From Octadecabacter ascidiaceicola (GTDB lineage: Bacteria; Pseudomonadota; Alphaproteobacteria; Rhodobacterales; Rhodobacteraceae), in contig NZ_FXYD01000001.1 of NCBI RefSeq assembly GCF_900185015.1, positions 1 through 64,000 on the forward strand: a stretch of DNA of 64,000 bases. Reading direction: 5' to 3'. The first letter of the stretch is position 1, and every line of letters begins with the position of its first letter. Of this stretch, positions 1-8,630 are shown in pieces. The notes under the pieces were generated by a model. It was not told the origin of the DNA. It saw nothing but the letters and a program-made list of their open reading frames with translations, and did no database searches. The position numbers and the translations under genes were made by a program.

Positions 1-140
1 CCGCAAACTAGCGAAGATCTTTCCTGCACCGCAGCAAGCGTGCAAAGCCTGATCAGAAAGGCGCTCGCGCTGTGTTGAGAATCGTACTTTCTGCGCTCGC
101 AACACATTGTTTTTCAACAGAATCGACTGAGAGCGGACTT

Positions 141-371
141 TCATCTCTTAATCCGCGCCGCACGGCCACCACGCCGTTTGGTGATTAGCTTGGTGCGGTT
201 GGGGAGGTCTTCCATCACGGCCTTGCGCGCATCGCCAGACAGGCTGGACCATGCACCAATTTCATCGATTGAGCGCAAACAGCCCGTACAGAGGCGCGTT
301 TCAGGATGGATTACGCAGATCTTTATGCAGGGGCTTTCGATCTCGTCACGTTTCCAGATGTCGTCTGTCAT
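141..371 (-). CDS. DUF1289 family small Cys-rich protein
   Basis: A 76-residue protein with four cysteines near the N-terminus spaced C-x3-C-x8-C-x2-C, followed by an acidic/aromatic stretch (EIGAW) and a basic, Arg/Lys-rich tail. This is the pattern of the DUF1289 family, whose biochemical role is not established; metal binding by the cysteines is an inference. Its ATG overlaps the stop of ruvX by 4 bases (ATGA), so it is the last gene of a ccmI-ruvX-DUF1289 operon and is probably translationally coupled. A second, unrelated-context DUF1289 gene occurs at 47162..47419. Confidence 0.85.
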   Translation of the reverse strand: MTDDIWKRDEIESPCIKICVIHPETRLCTGCLRSIDEIGAWSSLSGDARKAVMEDLPNRTKLITKRRGGRAARIKR

Positions 372-844
372 GATGCGCTGCGCAGGTGGCCGAGGCGGTC
401 AAGCAGGCCTTGGAGGATGATGCCAGCGGCGACGTTGTCGATGCGCTCGGCGCGGCGTTTGCGCGACAGGTCAGCCTCAAGCATGGCGCGATCTGCGGCA
501 ACCGATGACAGGCGTTCGTCCCAGTAGGTGATCGGCAGTTCGGTTAGGCGGGTGAGGTTGCGGGCAAAGGCACGGGTGGATTGGGCGCGCGGTCCTTCAG
601 AACCGTCCATATTGCGTGGCAGGCCAAGGACGATGCCCGCTACGTTGCGGTGCGCGGTGATTTCAAACAGGCGGGTCGCATCTGCCTGAAACTTGGTGCG
701 TTTGATAGTTTCGAGGGGCGAAGCAATGGTCAGCATCGCATCCGACACAGCCACGCCGATGGTCTTGGTCCCAAGATCAAGACCAGCAAGGGGCGCGTAG
801 CTGGGGAGGGCGTCAGCGAATTCTGTGACGTCTTCAAAGATCAT
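368..844 (-). CDS. ruvX: Holliday junction resolvase-like RuvX (YqgF)
   Basis: A 158-residue YqgF/RuvX-family RNase H-fold protein, implicated by family knowledge in Holliday junction resolution and 16S pre-rRNA 5' end processing in the cytoplasm. The first acidic motif is in GLDLGTKTIGVAVSD (about residues 22-36), the central GLP-xxxDGSEGPRA motif is present, YWDERLSS follows, and the last acidic residue is in DNVAAGIILQ near the C-terminus, so the catalytic acidic set looks complete. Length fits the family. The start overlaps the stop of ccmI by 4 bases (ATGA). Confidence 0.93.
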   Translation of the reverse strand: MIFEDVTEFADALPSYAPLAGLDLGTKTIGVAVSDAMLTIASPLETIKRTKFQADATRLFEITAHRNVAGIVLGLPRNMDGSEGPRAQSTRAFARNLTRLTELPITYWDERLSSVAADRAMLEADLSRKRRAERIDNVAAGIILQGLLDRLGHLRSAS

Positions 845-2064
845 TCGATCAGGCCCGCCTCTTGGGCGGCGCGACGTACGATTTGCACAGCTTGGATGTC
901 GGCCCCGAAAATAGTCTCGGCCTCATTTAGAACGGTTAACGCGGTGTCGTTTTCACCCAAGACTGCGAGCGAGGAAATTAGGCGTGCCCAGTCTTGTGGT
1001 GGGCCGCCCTCAGATGCGAGGCGGTCTGCCAATTGGCCAACCATGCCTTGGATCATTTGCTGGCGTTCTTCGGGGGTCATGTCTTCGGCGGCTTCGAGGT
1101 CTGCGTTGGATGGGCCGCGTTGCTCGGGCAGGGCGTAATCCATCCCCAATTGTGCGGCGACGTCAGAAATCTGGCCGGCAGCGAAGTCCCAATACATGGT
1201 ATCCTTTTCGCCGTTCTCGACCACGTTGCGCCAGAAGTTAAAGGCGCGATCCGGGCGGTCGTTTTGCGCATAGAGCAAGCCCGCATAATAAAGCGCAGGC
1301 GTGCTTTCAGGGTTGTTTTGCAGGATGCGTACTGTGATCGTTTCAGCCTCTGGTGAGACATAGCCTTGCGTGCCGATCACGAGGAAATCAAGCAGGCGCA
1401 CGTAGTCGGCCTCAGTTACGGCATCCCCTAAAAGGGCGATGGTGCGTTCTTGTGCGCGTGCGGCGCGTTGCATGTTTCCGACGCTGGCTTCCACTTGGGC
1501 AAGGTAGGCCCAAGCCTGCACTTCTTCCGCACGCTCAAACGCGGCGGCGCGAAGGGCTTGCAGAATTTCGGCAGTTTCAGGTTCGGCAAGCGAAATGGAG
1601 TCAAATTCGGGACTCTCGGCCTCTTTTTCCAGTTGGGAAGGGCGGTTGGCACGGCGTTCTTCAGCGATTGCAATCCTCGTCGCGCGTGGAACGTCGCCGT
1701 AACCAGCCGCACCAAGTTCCCAGTAAAGTCCGCCAGCACCGGCGATGAGGGCGGCGGCGAGAGCCAATGCAACTGCGTGACTAACGCGTTGTGGGGCACG
1801 GGTTGCGGCGGCGCGGGCGTTGGAATCGGCTGTGAGCAAGCGACGCGACACTTCGGTGCGGGTGCGCTCGGCCTCGGCTTCGTCCAGCACACCGCGTGCA
1901 AGGTCGCGGTCCACTTCCAACAATTGGTCGCGGTAAATGTCGATGTCGGTATCTTCGGCAGCCTCATCCGAGGGGCCGCGCCAAAGCGGGACTAGTATTG
2001 CACCAACCGCCAGCACAGCAAGTACAACGCAAGTTAGCCCGAAGATGATAAATTCACTGTTCAT
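841..2064 (-). CDS. ccmI: c-type cytochrome biogenesis protein CcmI
   Basis: The frame stays open upstream to 2274, but the ATG at 2064 is chosen because it starts directly at a membrane segment (FIIFGLTCVVLAVLAVGAIL), as expected for CcmI; the extra 70 upstream codons look non-coding. The protein is 407 residues: N-terminal membrane helix, a cytoplasmic loop rich in charged residues, a second helix (about residues 108-125), then a long periplasmic region with TPR-like helices. CcmI is the apocytochrome chaperone of the System I haem lyase complex. It heads an operon with ruvX and the DUF1289 gene and is divergent from soxB, with about 170 bases of shared promoter region between them. Confidence 0.9.
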   Translation of the reverse strand: MNSEFIIFGLTCVVLAVLAVGAILVPLWRGPSDEAAEDTDIDIYRDQLLEVDRDLARGVLDEAEAERTRTEVSRRLLTADSNARAAATRAPQRVSHAVALALAAALIAGAGGLYWELGAAGYGDVPRATRIAIAEERRANRPSQLEKEAESPEFDSISLAEPETAEILQALRAAAFERAEEVQAWAYLAQVEASVGNMQRAARAQERTIALLGDAVTEADYVRLLDFLVIGTQGYVSPEAETITVRILQNNPESTPALYYAGLLYAQNDRPDRAFNFWRNVVENGEKDTMYWDFAAGQISDVAAQLGMDYALPEQRGPSNADLEAAEDMTPEERQQMIQGMVGQLADRLASEGGPPQDWARLISSLAVLGENDTALTVLNEAETIFGADIQAVQIVRRAAQEAGLIE

Positions 2065-2233
2065 GCCGCAAGATGTAGTCGTTTGCCGCGTCCGAAAAAA
2101 GAGACAATCGCGTGAAGTGTTGCGGCCAAAGGGCGCGTGTCGCAAACTGATGTCTTTATGCCGCTGGGAGTATCCTCTTTTTTCCCATACGGCCCAGAAG
2201 AAATAGAGATGATTCACTGTCGAGGGGACAGAC

Positions 2234-3478
2234 ATGCGCCGCTTTTCCGCTTTTGCCATTGCCCGTGAAGCCACACGTTACCATTCAGGATGGGAACGCC
2301 ATTGGCGCAGCCCAACGCCCAAGAAGAAGTACGACGCCATTATCGTTGGGGCAGGCGGGCATGGTCTGGCGACGGCGTGGCACTTGGGCAAGCATTACGG
2401 CATCACCAATGTGGCGATCATCGAAAAGGGCTGGCTTGGCGGCGGCAACACGGGGCGCAACACGACCATCATTCGCTCCAACTACCTGCAAGACCCGTCC
2501 GCGGCGATCTATGAGAAGTCCCGCAGCCTGTATGAGACGATGTCGCAGGACTTGAATTACAACGTCATGTTCTCCCCGCGTGGTGTGATCATGCTGGCCC
2601 AGACCCATCATGAGGTCCGTGGCTATCAGCGGACGGCACATGCCAATGCGCTGCAGGGCGTCACAACGGAATGGATTACGCCCGCGCGGGTGAAGGAACT
2701 CTGCCCGATCATGAATATTGAAGGGCCGCGTTATCCGGTCTTGGGTGGTCTATGGCAGGCACGCGGCGGCACGGCGCGTCACGATGCGGTGGCTTGGGGC
2801 TACGCGCGGGCCTGTTCTGATATGGGCATGGATATTATCCAGCAATGCGAAGTTACAAACGTACGCACAGAGGGTGGCAAGGTCGTCGGTGTCGATACGA
2901 CTAAGGGCGCGATAGATTGTGACAAGTTGGGGATGGTCGTTGCGGGGCACGCGTCGCATCTGGCGGATATGGCGGGATTCCGTTTGCCGATGGAATCTGT
3001 GGCGTTGCAGGCGCTGGTGTCTGAGCCGATCAAACCCTGCATGGATATCGTCGTGATGGCCAACACGGTGCACGGCTATCTGTCCCAGTCCGATAAAGGC
3101 GAAATGGTCATCGGTGGCGGCACAGACGGGTTCAACAACTACACCCAGCGCGGGTCGTTTCATCATGTTGAGGAAACGGTTCGTGCGCTGAACGAGACTT
3201 TCCCGATCCTGTCGCGCCTGAAGATGCTGCGTCAGTGGGGCGGTATTGTGGATGTGACAGGGGATCGATCCCCGATCCTGTCCAAGACACCGATTGAGGG
3301 TGTGTTCGTGAACTGCGGCTGGGGCACGGGGGGCTTTAAGGCCATTCCGGGGTCGGGCTTTGCAATGGCAGAACTGATGGCGAAAGGCGCGTCACCGCTG
3401 ACGGATGAGTTCAGCATGTATCGCTTCCGTGAAGGGAAGTTCATTGATGAGAGCGTTGCGGCGGGGGTGGCGCATTGA
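2234..3478 (+). CDS. soxB: sarcosine oxidase subunit beta
   Basis: A 414-residue FAD-dependent oxidoreductase of the DAO family matching the beta subunit of heterotetrameric sarcosine oxidase, which oxidises sarcosine (N-methylglycine) to glycine, H2O2 and a one-carbon unit passed to tetrahydrofolate. The dinucleotide-binding motif GAGGHG lies at residues 39-44 after a basic N-terminal arm, and the C-terminal glycine-rich NCGWGTGGFKAIPGSG segment typical of this family is present. The ATG at 2234 follows a good ribosome site (GAGGGGA). In the family the covalent flavin sits at the alpha/beta interface. Unusually, soxD does not follow directly: about 1.1 kb with small membrane-protein genes intervenes. 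Confidence 0.95.
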   Translation: MRRFSAFAIAREATRYHSGWERHWRSPTPKKKYDAIIVGAGGHGLATAWHLGKHYGITNVAIIEKGWLGGGNTGRNTTIIRSNYLQDPSAAIYEKSRSLYETMSQDLNYNVMFSPRGVIMLAQTHHEVRGYQRTAHANALQGVTTEWITPARVKELCPIMNIEGPRYPVLGGLWQARGGTARHDAVAWGYARACSDMGMDIIQQCEVTNVRTEGGKVVGVDTTKGAIDCDKLGMVVAGHASHLADMAGFRLPMESVALQALVSEPIKPCMDIVVMANTVHGYLSQSDKGEMVIGGGTDGFNNYTQRGSFHHVEETVRALNETFPILSRLKMLRQWGGIVDVTGDRSPILSKTPIEGVFVNCGWGTGGFKAIPGSGFAMAELMAKGASPLTDEFSMYRFREGKFIDESVAAGVAH

Positions 3479-3498
3479 TGTTTGTTTCTGAGGTATAC

Positions 3499-3681
3499 TC
3501 ATGGACCTCCCATCAGGAAACCATCTGCAATGCGCATCGCGATGTGCTTGATAAAGCGGATCGGGGCGGGCCCCTTAAAGAGTGTATCGGGGTTGGTTCG
3601 TTCGTCGTGTCGCCAATCAATAAGGAAAATAATAAGGAAAGCCGTGATCACGGCTGTGACAATAGTGAGAGTCCAAGACAT
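3499..3681 (-). CDS. small single-pass membrane protein (60 aa), unknown
   Basis: I do not recognise this protein. It has one N-terminal hydrophobic helix (about residues 4-21, ending FLIIFLID) followed by a basic/Pro-containing tail. Support for it being real: a GAAGGA ribosome-binding sequence about 6 bases upstream of the ATG, and a plausible membrane protein composition. It is antisense to the direction of the sox genes and sits just after the soxB stop. Function cannot be assigned. Confidence 0.5.
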   Translation of the reverse strand: MSWTLTIVTAVITAFLIIFLIDWRHDERTNPDTLFKGPAPIRFIKHIAMRIADGFLMGGP

Positions 3682-3713
3682 GGCGTTTCCTTCGTGAAGG
3701 TTTTGCGGTGATG

Positions 3714-3923
3714 CTAATAACCGCCAGTGAAATTCCCGCGTCCCGCGTTTTCAGCGGACTCCTTAGCAGGGGCATCGGCGTCCAGTCCGCGACTGGGCGC
3801 ATTAGGAAGATGTTCGCGCTGAGTGCTGGCCTGCGCGATGCGGCGGCTTCGAACGACCAAAAGAATGACCCACGCTACGAGAAGCAGCAGGGCCAGCGGG
3901 ATCATGATTTGATTTGCTGTCAT
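3714..3923 (-). CDS. small single-pass membrane protein (69 aa), unknown
   Basis: Not a recognised family. The first 25 residues form a strong hydrophobic helix (IPLALLLLVAWVILLVV), followed by a hydrophilic tail rich in Ala, Arg and Asn. It lies 32 bases upstream of the 60-residue membrane protein gene on the same strand, so the two may form a two-gene unit. I see no strong Shine-Dalgarno sequence, so the start is less certain than its neighbour's. It could be spurious, although the helix-plus-tail architecture argues for a real gene. Confidence 0.4.
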   Translation of the reverse strand: MTANQIMIPLALLLLVAWVILLVVRSRRIAQASTQREHLPNAPSRGLDADAPAKESAENAGRGNFTGGY

Positions 3924-4267
3924 GTCATCAACTTAAGAACGAATAGTGTTCGGTTCAATCCTACGTTGAATGGCGCGGGCGCGGCTGGGCCGTCCTCGGG
4001 TGGGCTTTCGTTGTCTGTTGTGACCGAGGGGCTTGATCCGTCGTTGAATGCCTGTGCGGCATCTGATGCGCAATCGGCCCTCCCGGGGGGGAGGTCGGGC
4101 CGGGCGCGTTCGCGCCGGAGTGCAACATTGACCAATTTGGCAGATTCAAGCCGACGTAACCAAGGGCGACGGGCCACCTCTCGCCCAAACGCTCCGGCGT
4201 TTTCCGCTCATATTCCAAGCTTCGCGAATCCTGCCAGTTTGTCCTCACCTAAACAGGAGGACTTGAA
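3924..4267. other. 344-base stretch without a convincing gene
   Basis: Open frames on both strands here have no recognisable protein features. The one structural item is a G/C hairpin at 4079..4094 (CCTCCC, four-G loop, GGGAGG) without a T tract, so I do not call it a terminator. The last 20 bases carry the ribosome site of the gene at 4268. Confidence 0.5.
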
Positions 4268-4486
4268 ATGGCTGACTACGACTTCTCGAAACCTGCGCCC
4301 GACCGGTCGCACCGTATCCCGCACGACACGGGGTCGGGCACGGGGGGCTTGGGGCTTATCCTCGTCGGCACCGTCATTGTGCTCGTCGTGCTTTACGCCG
4401 TCTTCGGGGGCGCTGCCGTGCCGCTTGAACAAGACCCAAGCGCCGTTGCGCCCGCTACTGAAACGGCACCCGCGCCTACAGAATAA
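4268..4486 (+). CDS. small membrane protein (72 aa), unknown
   Basis: A 72-residue protein: hydrophilic N-terminus with an His/Arg/Asp stretch, one hydrophobic helix (about residues 28-49, LGLILVGTVIVLVVLYAVFGG) and a Pro/Ala/Glu-rich tail. The ATG is preceded by an almost perfect Shine-Dalgarno sequence (AGGAGGAC), so I take it as a real, well-translated gene. No function is evident. It lies between soxB and soxD on the same strand, so it may be part of the sarcosine oxidase transcript. Confidence 0.65.
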   Translation: MADYDFSKPAPDRSHRIPHDTGSGTGGLGLILVGTVIVLVVLYAVFGGAAVPLEQDPSAVAPATETAPAPTE

Positions 4487-4615
4487 AGTACACCACTCAC
4501 GGTTAAGTCTTACAGGGCGGGGCGCAAACCCCGCCCCTAAGCCCGTGCGTTGCCTGAATTTGCCCCTTCACTTTGAACTTGGGGGCAGCACTGCCTCCGC
4601 TACGGAGGTCCGCCC

Positions 4616-4957
4616 ATGCTGATCCTTGAATGCCCGTATTGTGGCGTGAACGCCGATGAAACCGAACTGCACGCAGGGGGCGAAGCGCACCTGAAGCGGT
4701 TTGGGCCTGAGGCGTCTGATGAAGAGTTTGAAGGCTATCTGTTCGTGCGCGAAAATCCCAAAGGCGTGCATCTGGAACGCTGGCAGCATCGCTATGGCTG
4801 CGGCAAGTGGTTTCACGCGGCCCGTTGCACGACAACGCTAGAGGTGTTCGGTACATATCCGGCACAAACACTCGCGCCACCAAAAGAACTGGTCGCAAAG
4901 ATTAAAGAGAAGCGCCCCGATTGGACATGGCGTGAATTCGGGGGGGCATCGACATGA
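4616..4957 (+). CDS. soxD: sarcosine oxidase subunit delta
   Basis: A 113-residue protein matching the small delta subunit of heterotetrameric sarcosine oxidase. Cysteines at residues 6 and 9 (ECPYCG), His58 and Cys62 (HRYGCGKWFH) match the zinc-binding set known for this subunit. It is structural and not catalytic. The stop overlaps the start of soxA by 4 bases (ATGA), giving a coupled soxD-soxA-soxG block. Confidence 0.95.
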   Translation: MLILECPYCGVNADETELHAGGEAHLKRFGPEASDEEFEGYLFVRENPKGVHLERWQHRYGCGKWFHAARCTTTLEVFGTYPAQTLAPPKELVAKIKEKRPDWTWREFGGAST

Positions 4958-7900
4958 GCACACGTCTGAGCAATGCAGGGCGGCTGATCAACCGTGACAA
5001 GCCGATGAGCTTTACGTTTAACGGTAAGACCATGCAGGGGTTTGAGGGCGACACCTTAGCGTCTGCGCTGATCGCCAATGACCAGATGCTGGTGGGGCGT
5101 TCGTTTAAGTACCACCGCCCGCGCGGGATTGTGGCGTCTGGCGCTGAGGAACCAAACGGCTTGGTGAACCTCGGCAAGGACGGGCATTTTGAGCCCAATC
5201 AACGGGTCACGACGCAGGAAGTGTTCGACGGGCTTGAGGCGAGTTCACAGAACCACTGGCCGAGCCTTGAGTTTGATGTGGGGGCCGTGAACGCCAAGCT
5301 GGGGCGTTTCATGCCCGCTGGGTTCTACTACAAAATGTTCATCCATCCGCGCCCTTTGTGGAAGCATGTCTATGAGCCGATCATTCGCCATGCTGCGGGC
5401 TTGGGTAAAGCGCCCAAAGACCGAGACGCAGACATCTACGAACATTTCTATGCCCATGTGGACGTTATGGTCGTTGGCGGTGGTATCGCGGGCCTGTCTG
5501 CAGCTTTGGCTGCTGGCCGTGCCGGTGCGCGTGTTCTATTGGTTGAACAGACGGCCCATTGGGGTGGCCGCGCCCCTGTTGATGGTGCGCAGGTTGACGG
5601 GTTGGATGCGGATGCTTGGGTGAAGGACGCCCTGCAAACACTTGAATCTATGTCGAATGTCACGGTGGTTGCGCGTTGTATGGGCGCGGGCGTTTATGAC
5701 CACGGTTATGCCTTGGCCTATGAGCGTCTGACCGATCATCTGAGCGACAAAAACGGCCCGCGCCACCGGCTGTGGCGCGTTCGTGCGAAGCAAATCGTCA
5801 CGGCAACTGGCGCGATTGAGCGCCCGCTGTCATTTGCTGGAAATGACATTCCTGGTGTGATGTTGGCGTCCGCGGTGCGTGATTATGTGGTGAATTTCGG
5901 GGCGTCGGTTGGCGACCGCACGGTTGTTGTGACCAACAACGATGACGCGTACCGCACCGCGATAGCGATGGTGAATGCAGGGTTGGACGTTCCAGCGATC
6001 ATTGATGCGCGTGCGTCGGCTGGTCCCTTGGCGGAAGAGGCGGAGGCGCTGGGCATTCGCGTGCTGCATGGCAAGGGCATTTCTAAGGTCAAAGGCGGCA
6101 AACAGGTCGCTGGTGTTGAGGTTTGCGCGCAGGCCGGAGAAGGCGGTGTGCTGGAAGAGATCGCTTGCGATGCGGTTGCCATGTCTGGTGGCTGGTCGCC
6201 CGTAGTGCATCTGTGGTCCCATTGCGGCGGTAAACTGATCTGGGACGAGGCGCAAAGCCATTTCCGCCCTGATCCTGCGCGCCCACCTTTGGGTGCTGAC
6301 GGCAACGGGTTTGTTGCCACCGCGGGGATCGCCCATGGTGCCATGACCACCCGCGACTGCCTTTTGAGCGGCCATGACGCGGGCGCGCAGGCAGCGGCAC
6401 TTGCAGGGGCGGCTGGCAAGGCTGGCAAAGCCCCGAAAGGCGACGCACCTGATGAGGCGCAGATGGAGGCCGTTTGGATGATGCCGCAGGGCGCGGGATA
6501 TAAGCTGCGCTCAAAAATGTGGCTGGATTATCAGAACGACGTGAAAGTGTCTGACGTTCAACTGGCCGCGCAGGAAGGCTATGAAAGTGTTGAACACACC
6601 AAACGCTACACCACTTTGGGGATGGCAACAGATCAGGGTAAGTTGAGTAATATCAACGGGCTGGCGGTCCTTTCTAATGCGTTGGGTCAACCAATTCCGG
6701 CAACGGGCACGACAACGTTCCGCCCGCCTTATACGCCGATTTCACTGGGCTCTATTGGTGGTGAAGCCAGTGGCGAGCTGTTCCAGCCCCTGCGCAAAAC
6801 GCCGATCCATGAATGGAATGATGCGAATGGTGCATACTGGGAACCTGTCGGCCAATGGCGCCGCGTTTATACCTATCAGCGCGACGGAGAGAGCATTGAG
6901 GACGCGGTGAACCGCGAGGTGAAGAACACCCGCGAGAACCTTGGGCTGCTGGATGCATCAACGCTGGGTAAGCTCGTGGTGTCCGGCCCCGATGCGGGCA
7001 AGTTCCTTGATATGATGTACACCAACATGATGTCCAATCTGGCAGTCGGTAAATGCCGCTACGGTTTGATGTGCGGTGAGCAGGGCTTCCTCTCGGATGA
7101 CGGCGTGGTTGCACGCATTGCTGAGGATCGCTGGCTCTGCCACACGACCACGGGCGGCGCGGACAGCATTCATGCGCATATGGAAGAATGGTTGCAAACC
7201 GAATGGTGGGACTGGGACGTCTATGTCGCCAATATCACTGAGCAATACGCCCAGATCGCGGTTGTTGGCCCAAATGCCCGCAAGTTGTTGGAAAAGCTTG
7301 GTGGAATGGACGTCTCGGCAGAGGCCTTGCCGTTCATGCAATGGCGCGATGGCATGATTGGCGGGTTTGACTGCCGCGCCTATCGCATCTCATTCTCTGG
7401 TGAGCTGTCCTATGAAATCGCGGTGAAGGCCAGCGAGGGTGAGGCGTTCTGGAAGACCCTGTATGAGGCGGGGCAGGAGTTCGGGTTGATGCCTTATGGC
7501 ACCGAAGGCCTGCACGTGCTGCGTGCAGAGAAGGGCTTTATCATGATCGGGGATGAAACCGATGGCACGGTCATCCCGCAGGATCTGGGGCTGAACTGGG
7601 CGATTTCCAAGAAGAAAGAAGACTTCTTGGGCAAACGCGGCCAGCTGCGCAGCCATATGGTCGACCCTAATCGCTGGAAACTGGTCGGGTTGGAAACAAC
7701 CGACCGTTCTGTGATCCCAGATGGCGCCTATGCCGTGGCAGATGGCGAAAACGCCAATGGCCAGCGCAACACGCAGGGCCGCATTACGTCGACATATTAT
7801 TCCGCCAACTTGGGTCGCGGCATCGCGATGGGGTTGGTGAAAGACGGGCCAGATCGTATGGGCGAGTTCATTACCTTCCCGAAAACTGATGGGACTTCGG

Positions 7901-7962
7901 TAACGGCCAAGATTGTGGATCCGGTTTTCTATGACCCAGCAGGGGAGAAACAGAATGTCTGA
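4954..7962 (+). CDS. soxA: sarcosine oxidase subunit alpha
   Basis: A 1002-residue alpha subunit of heterotetrameric sarcosine oxidase, of full family length. Order: N-terminal ferredoxin-like (2Fe-2S fold) domain up to about residue 100; a pyridine-nucleotide/flavin oxidoreductase region with a GGGIAG motif near residue 174; and a C-terminal GcvT/aminomethyltransferase-like domain from about residue 620 that in the family binds tetrahydrofolate and makes 5,10-methylene-THF from the sarcosine methyl group. It overlaps soxD by 4 bases and soxG by 8. The pathway fits use of methylated amines and glycine betaine as carbon and nitrogen sources. Confidence 0.96.
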   Translation: MSTRLSNAGRLINRDKPMSFTFNGKTMQGFEGDTLASALIANDQMLVGRSFKYHRPRGIVASGAEEPNGLVNLGKDGHFEPNQRVTTQEVFDGLEASSQNHWPSLEFDVGAVNAKLGRFMPAGFYYKMFIHPRPLWKHVYEPIIRHAAGLGKAPKDRDADIYEHFYAHVDVMVVGGGIAGLSAALAAGRAGARVLLVEQTAHWGGRAPVDGAQVDGLDADAWVKDALQTLESMSNVTVVARCMGAGVYDHGYALAYERLTDHLSDKNGPRHRLWRVRAKQIVTATGAIERPLSFAGNDIPGVMLASAVRDYVVNFGASVGDRTVVVTNNDDAYRTAIAMVNAGLDVPAIIDARASAGPLAEEAEALGIRVLHGKGISKVKGGKQVAGVEVCAQAGEGGVLEEIACDAVAMSGGWSPVVHLWSHCGGKLIWDEAQSHFRPDPARPPLGADGNGFVATAGIAHGAMTTRDCLLSGHDAGAQAAALAGAAGKAGKAPKGDAPDEAQMEAVWMMPQGAGYKLRSKMWLDYQNDVKVSDVQLAAQEGYESVEHTKRYTTLGMATDQGKLSNINGLAVLSNALGQPIPATGTTTFRPPYTPISLGSIGGEASGELFQPLRKTPIHEWNDANGAYWEPVGQWRRVYTYQRDGESIEDAVNREVKNTRENLGLLDASTLGKLVVSGPDAGKFLDMMYTNMMSNLAVGKCRYGLMCGEQGFLSDDGVVARIAEDRWLCHTTTGGADSIHAHMEEWLQTEWWDWDVYVANITEQYAQIAVVGPNARKLLEKLGGMDVSAEALPFMQWRDGMIGGFDCRAYRISFSGELSYEIAVKASEGEAFWKTLYEAGQEFGLMPYGTEGLHVLRAEKGFIMIGDETDGTVIPQDLGLNWAISKKKEDFLGKRGQLRSHMVDPNRWKLVGLETTDRSVIPDGAYAVADGENANGQRNTQGRITSTYYSANLGRGIAMGLVKDGPDRMGEFITFPKTDGTSVTAKIVDPVFYDPAGEKQNV

Positions 7963-8485
7963 TATGGCAGTGATAACACGCGCGGACGCACGCGGTATGA
8001 TCACCCTGCGCGGTGATCTGGGCAGTGCAAAGATGAAGAAGGCGGTCAAAGCTGCCACAGATCAGGCGATACCGACGTCTGGGCAGTTCTTGGGGAATGG
8101 CGACAAAGGCGTCGCATGGATGTCCCCGGATGAGTTGCTGCTGATCGTGCCTTATGACGGCGTTGCGCAGGCGATTGAGGTGTTGGAACAGGCCCTCGTT
8201 AAGACGCATTTCCTTGCGGTGGATGTGTCGGACGCGCGGGCGACGTTTACGGTTTCTGGCGATGGTACGCGGGATGTCTTGGCGCGGCTTTGTCCTGTTG
8301 ATCTGCATCCCGACAGCTTTGGCACGGGGCAGGTGCGGCGCACACGTTTGGCACAGATCGCAGCTGCGTTCTGGATGCATGATGCTGGGTTTGACGTAGT
8401 CTGTTTCCGATCTGTTGCGGATTACGCCGAAGGCGTTCTGACACGCGCGGCAACCACGGGCGAGAAGACCGGCTTTTTCGCCTAA
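7955..8485 (+). CDS. soxG: sarcosine oxidase subunit gamma
   Basis: The frame is open from 7913, but the ATG at 7955 overlaps the end of soxA and is preceded by AGGGGAG, so I start there (176 residues). The sequence matches the gamma subunit of heterotetrameric sarcosine oxidase, which has a GcvT-like fold and is needed for assembly. It ends the sox block; 145 bases without a clear terminator follow before the glycan cluster. Confidence 0.93.
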   Translation: MSDMAVITRADARGMITLRGDLGSAKMKKAVKAATDQAIPTSGQFLGNGDKGVAWMSPDELLLIVPYDGVAQAIEVLEQALVKTHFLAVDVSDARATFTVSGDGTRDVLARLCPVDLHPDSFGTGQVRRTRLAQIAAAFWMHDAGFDVVCFRSVADYAEGVLTRAATTGEKTGFFA

Positions 8486-8630
8486 AGGTATGTGTACCTT
8501 ACAACAATCCACCCTGATCGCGGGGCATATAGTGTTGAATTAGCCTCAACACGTCGTTAACCAGAAGGCTTGCCTTGATCTGAATTTTGGGAATTGAGAT
8601 AACATCAAAAAAACCCTTGAGGAGATCTCG

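Noticed and set aside
4079-4094. G/C hairpin as terminator
   Set aside because: No T tract follows on either strand.
3708-4622. 304-codon frame across the soxB-soxD interval
   Set aside because: It runs through the better supported small gene at 4268 in another frame and has no family features.
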